NCBI RefSeq assembly: GCF_003855095.1
Contig: NZ_CP033972.1
Location: 3,100,001-3,164,000 of the forward strand
Reading direction: 5' to 3'
Length of the DNA: 64,000 bases
Origin: Gordonia insulae
GTDB taxonomy: Bacteria > Actinomycetota > Actinomycetes > Mycobacteriales > Mycobacteriaceae
Shown here piece after piece: positions 58,778-64,000 of this stretch. Position 1 is the stretch's first letter. Every line of letters begins with the position of its first letter. A model generated the notes under the pieces. The model searched no databases. It was not told the DNA's origin and worked only from the letters and a program-made list of their open reading frames with translations. The position numbers were made by a program, and so were the translations under genes.

Positions 58778-59554
58778 CTACTTCGGTGGCATCCGGATGC
58801 CGCCGTCGACGCGGATGACCTCCGCGTTCATGTACGAGTTGGTGATCAGCTCGACGACCATCGAGGCGAGTTCGTCCGGTGCGCCGAGGCGCTTCGGGAA
58901 CAGCACGGACTCGCCGAGCTTCGCCTTGAACGCCTCCGAGGCCTCACCTTCGCCGTAGATCGGCGTATCGATGAGGCCGGGCGCGATGGTGTTGACGCGC
59001 ACGCCGACGGCGGCGAGGTCGCGGGCGACCGGCAGGGTCATGCCGACGACACCACCCTTCGACGACGAGTACGACGCCTGGCCGATCTGGCCGTCGAACG
59101 CGGCCACGCTGGCCATGTTCACGATGGCGCCGCGCTCACCCGATGCGAGCGGCTCGTTGCGGCCCATCGCGGTGGCGGCCAGACGCACCGCGTCGAAGGT
59201 GCCGATCAGGTTGATCGCGATGACCTTCTTGTACGCGTCGAGATCGTGGGCGGAGGCGAACTCCCCGTCCTTGCCGATGGTGCGCTGCGCCCAGCCGATG
59301 CCGGCCGAGTTCACCAGCGCACGCAGCGGGCCGAGTTCGGTCGCCGCGTTGACGGCCGCCTCGATCTGCGCGGTGTCGGTGACGTCGACCGGCACGAAGA
59401 TGCCGCCGACCTCCTTGGCCAGCTCCTCACCCTTGTCGGCCTGCAGGTCGGCGACGACGACCTTGGCCCCCTTGGCCGCCAGCTGGCGAACCGACGCCGC
59501 ACCGATACCGGATGCACCGCCCGTGACAATTGCACTTGCTCCATTGATATCCAC
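58778..59554 (-). CDS. SDR dehydrogenase, 3-hydroxyacyl-CoA dehydrogenase type-2-like
   Basis: Short-chain dehydrogenase of 258 residues. The NAD(H) motif is TGGASGIGAAS, followed by DV at VPVDVTD, NSAG at LVNSAGIGWAQ, catalytic Ser in NMASVAAFDG and the YxxxK pair in ASYSSSKGGVVG. It resembles the HSD17B10/type-2 3-hydroxyacyl-CoA dehydrogenases of mycobacteria, which act in fatty-acid or sterol side-chain oxidation. This fits its place among fadE5, fadA2 and fabG4. ATG 59554 has no overlap with neighbours. Substrate assignment is by family only. Confidence 0.88.
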   Translation of the reverse strand: MDINGASAIVTGGASGIGAASVRQLAAKGAKVVVADLQADKGEELAKEVGGIFVPVDVTDTAQIEAAVNAATELGPLRALVNSAGIGWAQRTIGKDGEFASAHDLDAYKKVIAINLIGTFDAVRLAATAMGRNEPLASGERGAIVNMASVAAFDGQIGQASYSSSKGGVVGMTLPVARDLAAVGVRVNTIAPGLIDTPIYGEGEASEAFKAKLGESVLFPKRLGAPDELASMVVELITNSYMNAEVIRVDGGIRMPPK

Positions 59555-59604
59555 GTTGCGGAGCCTATCGAGCGTTCTATCGCCCGGTCCAGTACCCCCA
59601 TGCC

Positions 59605-61305
59605 TCAGACACAGCTCACCTTGGGCTCCGGGTCGTACTTCACCGTGCGCGTGTGCCGGCGCAGTTCGGCGCCGGTGCGTGAGTCGGTGATCACCCTGGT
59701 GTTCGACGTCGTGAAGCCGCGACTGCCGCTCGACGCGATGCAGTTGTCGCCCTTCGGCAACTTCAGCGACGGGGGGTCGGTGTACGCGCTGCGCTCACCG
59801 GTGATCGACTCCACCTCGACGGTCTTGGTGCTCCACATCCGCACGGTCACATCCGACGGCGACCAACTCGTCTCGATGTAGACGCCGTGCGAGGTGTTGT
59901 TGCGGAACACCAGATCGATGGCGCCCTCGAACACGGTCGCCTCACGCGCCTCCGGATAGCGGGAGATGTAGTAGCTGTGCTCGGTGTGGTCGACGTCCTC
60001 GAGGCCGGCGAAGTAGGCGGCGTTGTAGAGGGTCGTCGCGAACTGTGAGATGCCGCCGCCGACCGCCTTGTCGGCGTGACCGTGATCGATGATCGTCGAC
60101 GTCACGTAACCCTGTGCACTACCGCGCGGGCCGGTGTGGGTGTTGAGCGAGAACGTCTTACCCGGCAGCACCAGCGCGCCGTCGACCTCGGCGGCGGCCA
60201 GTCGGATGTTCTCCCCCGATGCGCTGCTGAATCCCGACGTGGTGAACTCGCTGACCACCTCGCGGACGCCGAGTTTGCGCGCGGCCGCCGTGTCGAGCCG
60301 CGGCTTGACGGGTGCGTAGGCCACCTCGACGACCCGGGTATCGGACGTGTCGGCCCCGGTGGCGACGGCCGTCGTGGTGGCGAACGTCTTCTCCCAGTCG
60401 ACGCGGGAGCCCTCGCGGGACGGCACCACCTGCGGGCTGCCGCTGCGCAGCGAGAACGTGGCGTCGACGGGTTTGGTCTCGGTGCGGACCAGGCGCGGAC
60501 CGAGCACCGCGACGCCGCGCTTGGGATCGATCACGGGCTGCAGCCCGCCGTGCCCGTCCGGGCCGAAGGTGAGCATCGAGCCGAGCTGCGCGGGCTCGAC
60601 GCGAATCGTGGTGTTGCGCGCGCCGCGCACGGTCAGCGGTCCGGCCACCGCGCGGGTCGCGGCGCCGGACACGGTATGGCGCACAACGTCTTCGGAGACA
60701 CTCGGCGAGAAGTCCTCGAGCGGGAGGTCGACGGGTTTGGCGTACAGCCATTGTCGGGAGAGGGTGACGGCCGCGTCGTCGCGGGCCACGCGTTCCCCCG
60801 CTGCGGGCAGGTCGGCCACCGGCGTCGCCCCGTCGTAGTGGACACCGCCCTCGACGGCGGCCTTCTCCAGGGTCTTGCGCTGTTCGTCGAGCGTGGCGTC
60901 GAGGGCCGCGCGGTCGACGCTCACCGCGGGGTCGACCGTGCGGGAGACACCGAGCAGGCCGAGCACGCGGGCAAGGGGATTGCGAGGCTGTTCCATCAGG
61001 CGGTCGAGTGTCGCCTCGGCGTCGAAACTCACCCCGGCCGCATCCGGGGGCACGGTCACGGTCCCCGTCTCGGTCCGCAGCGCGACACGTCGGGTCGCGC
61101 GGTCGGAGAGTTCGTCGATCACCGCCTGCGCCTCGGCGCGGTCGAGATGCCCGGCAGGGATGCCGGCCACCACGGCGCCGCGGGCCGTCGTGCCCTCGGT
61201 GACGATCAGATCGGCCGCGAGCGCGATACCGGCGAGGGCGAACAGTCCGACCAGGACGCGCGCCACCGCACGTGCGGCCGGGAAAGAGTTCACGAGGACA
61301 ACCAT
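59605..61305 (-). CDS. VanW-family protein
   Basis: Protein of 566 residues with one N-terminal membrane helix (ARVLVGLFALAGIALAADLIV), so mostly outside the cell. The first half has peptidoglycan-binding-4-type repeats (PAVSVDRAALDATLDEQRKTL). The VanW domain follows, with its conserved LAAAEVDGALVLPGKTFSLN, GYVTSTIIDHGHADKAVGGGISQFATTLYNAAYFAG and SYYISRYPEAREATVF. Function in peptidoglycan or envelope homeostasis is assumed from the family; the activity of VanW itself is not known. ATG 61305 is taken; a GTG four codons later would also do. Upstream (61306-61584) is a gene-free 279-bp region with several stable hairpins. Confidence 0.87.
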   Translation of the reverse strand: MVVLVNSFPAARAVARVLVGLFALAGIALAADLIVTEGTTARGAVVAGIPAGHLDRAEAQAVIDELSDRATRRVALRTETGTVTVPPDAAGVSFDAEATLDRLMEQPRNPLARVLGLLGVSRTVDPAVSVDRAALDATLDEQRKTLEKAAVEGGVHYDGATPVADLPAAGERVARDDAAVTLSRQWLYAKPVDLPLEDFSPSVSEDVVRHTVSGAATRAVAGPLTVRGARNTTIRVEPAQLGSMLTFGPDGHGGLQPVIDPKRGVAVLGPRLVRTETKPVDATFSLRSGSPQVVPSREGSRVDWEKTFATTTAVATGADTSDTRVVEVAYAPVKPRLDTAAARKLGVREVVSEFTTSGFSSASGENIRLAAAEVDGALVLPGKTFSLNTHTGPRGSAQGYVTSTIIDHGHADKAVGGGISQFATTLYNAAYFAGLEDVDHTEHSYYISRYPEAREATVFEGAIDLVFRNNTSHGVYIETSWSPSDVTVRMWSTKTVEVESITGERSAYTDPPSLKLPKGDNCIASSGSRGFTTSNTRVITDSRTGAELRRHTRTVKYDPEPKVSCV

Positions 61306-61328
61306 AGGTAAACGGTGGTGGGGATGCG

Positions 61329-61414
61329 CTGCGGGAGACCGCAGATGAGAGGCGCCCCATAAAAGTAGGCGCCCCGACCGAGCTGCCGGGTCGGGGGTCT
61401 GGCAGCTCAGTCGG
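61329..61414 (-). promoter_or_regulatory. structured 5' leader of the VanW gene
   Basis: Read as minus-strand RNA, three elements occur before the VanW start. A 14-bp stem (61374-61387 with 61401-61414) has one pair that is U-G in this orientation but a C-A mismatch on the other strand. A GGCGCC repeat flanks an A/T-rich spacer (about 61351-61372). A small hairpin CTGCGG-N4-CCGCAG lies at 61329-61344. A TAGCGTAGATATAT stretch just upstream could be the -10 region. It may be a cis-regulatory RNA or simply a stable leader or terminator set. It is not one of the riboswitch classes I recognise. Confidence 0.5.
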
Positions 61415-61584
61415 AGCTACCCATATATCTACGCTATCCGGGCCCGCGTTACATCTTTCCCCGAATATATTTCCGGCGAGTGTGACCCGATCGTTGCGCA
61501 ACGGGCCCGACCCGAGCAGCGAAAATTGCTCCGCCGCTGCAGGTCAGGCCCGTATTCTGCAGATTTGAGATGCCTAAACGAGGT

Positions 61585-62931
61585 TTAACCCTCGATGATG
61601 GCGGTGACGCCCTGTCCACCGGCCGCGCAGATGGAGATCAGTGCTCGACCCCCACCGTTCTCCCGGATCGTCTTCGCGGCCTGGGCGACGATCCGCCCGC
61701 CGGTGGCCGCGAACGGGTGGCCCGCGGCCAACGACGAGCCGTGCACGTTCAGCTTGGCCCGGTCGATGGGCCCGAGTGCGTTGTCGAGGCCGAGACGCTC
61801 CTTGCAGTACTCCTCGGACTCCCACGCCGTCAGGGTGGCGAGGACCACCGAGGCGAACGCCTCGTGGATCTCGTAGAAGTCGAAGTCCTGCAGCGTGAGG
61901 CCGTTACGTGCGAGCAGGCGCGGCACCGCGTAGGTCGGGGCCATCAGCAGACCGTCGGGGCCGTTCACGTAGTCCACGGCCGCGGTCTCGCTGTCGACGA
62001 GGTACGCCTGCACCGGCAGGCCCTTCGCGTCGGCCCACTCGTCGCTGGACAACAGCACCGTGGACGCACCGTCGGTGAGCGGGGTCGAGTTGCCCGCGGT
62101 CATGGTGGCGTCGCCGAGCGACACCCCGAAGACCGGCTTGAGCTTGGCCAGCTTCTCCGCCGAGGAGTCGGGGCGCAGGTTCTCGTCGCGGGTCAGTCCG
62201 AGGAACGGGGTGATCAGGTCGTCGAAGAAGCCCTCGTCGTAGGCCAATGCCATGTTCTGGTGGCTGGCCGCGGCCAGCGCATCCTGGTCGGCCCGCTTGA
62301 TGCCGAACTCCTTGGCGGTGATCGCCGCGTGCTCACCCATCGACATGCCGGTGCGTGGCTCACCGTTGCGCGGGATCTCGATGCCGAGTTTCGGGAGCAG
62401 CTTGAGGGCCGCGAGAGCCTGGTCTTTGGTGCTGCGGGCCCGGTTGACCTCGAGCATCTGCCTGCGCATCGACTCCGAGACCCCGATCGGGGCGTCGGAG
62501 GTGGTGTCCACACCGCCGCCCACCGCGACGTCATAGCGGCCGGACGCGATGCCATCGCTCACGGCGACGATTGCCTGCAGGCCGGTGCCGCAGGCCTGCT
62601 GGATGTCGAAGGCCGGGGTGTACGGCGACAGCGCCGATCCGAGCACGCATTCGCGGATGAGATTGAAATCACGCGAATGCTTGAGGACCGCACCGCCCGC
62701 GACCATGCCGAGCTGCTCGCCCTGCAGGTTGAAGCGACTCACCAGCCCGTCGAGGGCCGAGGTGAACATCTCTTGGTTGCTGACCTTGGCGTAGGCCTTG
62801 TCCTGGCGGGCGAACGGAATTCGGTTGCCGCCGAGGATCGCGACCGGACGCAGACTGCGGGTCTTGGGTGTGTGAGCCACTTCGATCTCCCAGGGGGTGT
62901 AGTTCGGTGTCTGTACGCTATTCTTACTCAT
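61585..62931 (-). CDS. fadA2: acetyl-CoA acetyltransferase FadA2-like
   Basis: Thiolase of 448 residues (M. tuberculosis FadA2 is 440). It cleaves 3-ketoacyl-CoA or condenses acetyl-CoA units. Catalytic residues are visible: Cys in QQACGTGLQA, His in EIHEAFAS, NVHGSSLAAGHPFAATGGR, and the second Cys in SICAAGGQG. ATG 62931 lies inside a 16-bp palindrome. The divergent neighbour is fabG4, as in M. tuberculosis (Rv0243/Rv0242c), which supports the name. It forms a lipid-oxidation group with fadE5 and the SDR dehydrogenase nearby. Confidence 0.93.
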   Translation of the reverse strand: MSKNSVQTPNYTPWEIEVAHTPKTRSLRPVAILGGNRIPFARQDKAYAKVSNQEMFTSALDGLVSRFNLQGEQLGMVAGGAVLKHSRDFNLIRECVLGSALSPYTPAFDIQQACGTGLQAIVAVSDGIASGRYDVAVGGGVDTTSDAPIGVSESMRRQMLEVNRARSTKDQALAALKLLPKLGIEIPRNGEPRTGMSMGEHAAITAKEFGIKRADQDALAAASHQNMALAYDEGFFDDLITPFLGLTRDENLRPDSSAEKLAKLKPVFGVSLGDATMTAGNSTPLTDGASTVLLSSDEWADAKGLPVQAYLVDSETAAVDYVNGPDGLLMAPTYAVPRLLARNGLTLQDFDFYEIHEAFASVVLATLTAWESEEYCKERLGLDNALGPIDRAKLNVHGSSLAAGHPFAATGGRIVAQAAKTIRENGGGRALISICAAGGQGVTAIIEG

Positions 62932-62938
62932 GAGTAAG
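62923..62938. promoter_or_regulatory. perfect 16-bp palindrome over the fadA2 start codon
   Basis: CTTACTCATGAGTAAG is a perfect palindrome that contains the fadA2 ATG at its centre. It is in the 94-bp gap between the divergent fadA2 and fabG4 genes, so one bound dimer could control both. It shares the TTAC-N6-GTAA layout with 55283-55298 at fadE5. Confidence 0.7.
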
Positions 62939-63025
62939 TTCGTTGTCGAACGCCGCTCGCGTGAGCGTCGTCGCACAGCACCGCACGTCTGACCGACCTG
63001 CCGAAGAAACCTGAGGAGATCTCCC

Positions 63026-64000
63026 GTGGCAGCCACTGGCCTGTACTCGAATTTCGTCCACTCCGCCCCCGGTTCGTTCATCGCCAAGCAGGCCGGCCTG
63101 CCGGTCCCGCCTCCGCTGCGGCGCTTCAAGGCCTCCGAACCCGCGCTGCCCGGCCCCGTTCTGCTCGGCGGCACGGGGAGGGTCGTGGAGCCGCTGCGTG
63201 AGATCCTCTCGACGCCCGACTACGACGTCATCCAGAACGCCACCACCGGCCGCAGCGCCGACAAGTACGGCGCCCTGGTCTTCGACGCCACCGGGATCAC
63301 CTCGCCGGCCGAGCTCAACGGGCTGTTCGAGTTCTTCGGACCCAACATGCGGTCCCTCGCGCCGTGCGCGCGCCTGGTCGTCATCGGCACCACACCCGAG
63401 CAGGTGAGCGATCCGAACGAGCACGTCGCGCAGCGCGCCCTGGAAGGCTTCACCCGGTCGGTCGGCAAGGAGTTGCAGAAGGGCGCGACAGTCCAGCTGG
63501 TCTACGTCGCACCGGATGCCAAGACCGGCCTCACCGGGCTCGAGTCGACCATCCGCTTCGTCCTGTCCGCGAAGTCGGCGTTCGTCGACGCACAGGTCAT
63601 CCGGGTCGGCGCCGCCGACGCCGCGGCCCCCGCCGACTGGGACAAGCCGCTGGCCGGCAAGGTCGCCGTGGTGACCGGCGCGGCCCGCGGCATCGGCGCG
63701 ACCATCGCCGAGGTCCTGGCCCGCGACGGCGCGCACGTGATCGCCGCCGACGTCCCGCAGGCCGGAGAGGCGTTGTCGGAGACCGCAAACAAGATCAAGG
63801 GCACCGCGTTCCCCCTCGACGTCACCGCGGCCGATGCCGGCACCAAGCTCGCCGACCACGTCCTCGAACGGCACGGCGGCCTCGACATCATCGTGAACAA
63901 TGCCGGCATCACCCGCGACAAGTTGCTCGCCAACATGGATGCCGCCCGGTGGGACGCCGTCATCGGGGTCAATCTCCTCGCCCCGCAGCGGCTGGTGAAC
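63026..64000 (+). CDS. fabG4: 3-oxoacyl reductase FabG4 (partial, runs off the window)
   Basis: High-molecular-weight FabG, 325 codons to the window edge (M. tuberculosis FabG4 is 454). The N-terminal flavodoxin-like domain starts at [21 protein letters not shown] and contains [19 protein letters not shown]. The second, catalytic ketoreductase domain begins near residue 210 with [29 protein letters not shown] and [25 protein letters not shown]. The Ser-Tyr-Lys catalytic set lies beyond the window. GTG 63026 has GAGGAG seven bases upstream. It uses NADH with acyl-CoA substrates in characterised homologues. It is divergent from fadA2 with a shared palindrome between them. Confidence 0.92.
   Translation, partial: MAATGLYSNFVHSAPGSFIAKQAGLPVPPPLRRFKASEPALPGPVLLGGTGRVVEPLREILSTPDYDVIQNATTGRSADKYGALVFDATGITSPAELNGLFEFFGPNMRSLAPCARLVVIGTTPEQVSDPNEHVAQRALEGFTRSVGKELQKGATVQLVYVAPDAKTGLTGLESTIRFVLSAKSAFVDAQVIRVGAADAAAPADWDKPLAGKVAVVTGAARGIGATIAEVLARDGAHVIAADVPQAGEALSETANKIKGTAFPLDVTAADAGTKLADHVLERHGGLDIIVNNAGITRDKLLANMDAARWDAVIGVNLLAPQRLVN

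Noticed and set aside
61306..61584. tRNA or known riboswitch in the VanW leader
   Set aside because: No cloverleaf, no T-loop or anticodon arm, and none of the conserved blocks of TPP, cobalamin, ydaO, SAM or glycine riboswitches could be found by eye.

Overview
The window is a high-GC chromosomal segment of a mycolic-acid actinomycete (order Mycobacteriales). Gordonia or a close relative is my best guess. The evidence is gene content: a mycobactin-type siderophore locus, IdeR-type iron boxes, an EgtB/EgtD ergothioneine pair, a FadE5 homologue of exactly 611 codons, a divergent fadA2-fabG4 pair and a DUF4185 protein. The genus is inferred; no rRNA gene is present. Many genes overlap by 4 bp (ATGA/GTGA), so operon structure is easy to read.

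Bases 1-30,560 form an iron-acquisition island. The left half is mycobactin-like: mbtI-mbtB-mbtG and mbtT-mbtC-mbtD on the minus strand, mbtK and mbtA on the plus strand. It would make salicylate, activate it and build a hydroxyphenyl-oxazoline, with a polyketide arm and an acylated N-hydroxylysine as further pieces. No mbtE/mbtF-type NRPS is in the window; they could lie beyond the left edge. The right half is exochelin/rhodochelin-like: a hydroxyornithine-type formyltransferase, divergent from a coupled operon of a two-module NRPS (C-A-PCP-E-C-A-PCP-TE), two ABC half-transporters and an ornithine N-monooxygenase. A DtxR/IdeR paralogue with two altered metal ligands and a siderophore-interacting ferric reductase follow. 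Six candidate iron boxes of varying strength sit at the promoters. Two hydroxamate chemistries therefore share one locus with one aryl-oxazoline starter module.

Bases 30,586-41,401 hold a small GNAT gene, a TPP-riboswitch-controlled thiC-thiD operon, a broken arylsulfatase remnant beside a 15-bp inverted repeat, an oppBCDA-type peptide ABC importer and a NagD-like phosphatase. Bases 41,496-54,340 are mixed: a SHOCT membrane protein, a luciferase-like flavin oxidoreductase, egtB-egtD, a Clp_N protein with an HTH-like segment behind two perfect 17-bp palindromes, DUF5709, a proline-rich membrane protein, HdeD-like, thioesterase-like, DUF4185, DUF305, a small His/Cys-containing membrane protein and a PAP2 phosphatase.

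Bases 54,363-64,000 hold endonuclease IV, fadE5, a VapBC-like toxin-antitoxin pair, a GAF-ANTAR protein, an SDR dehydrogenase, a VanW protein with a structured leader, fadA2 and a partial fabG4. fadE5 and fadA2/fabG4 share a 16-bp TTAC-N6-GTAA palindrome, suggesting common control of this beta-oxidation-like set.

Three genes (mbtD-like, the large NRPS, oppB) are each out of frame by exactly one missing base in a short G/C run. Restoring that base gives a full-length protein each time, so assembly indels are more likely than three independent inactivations.
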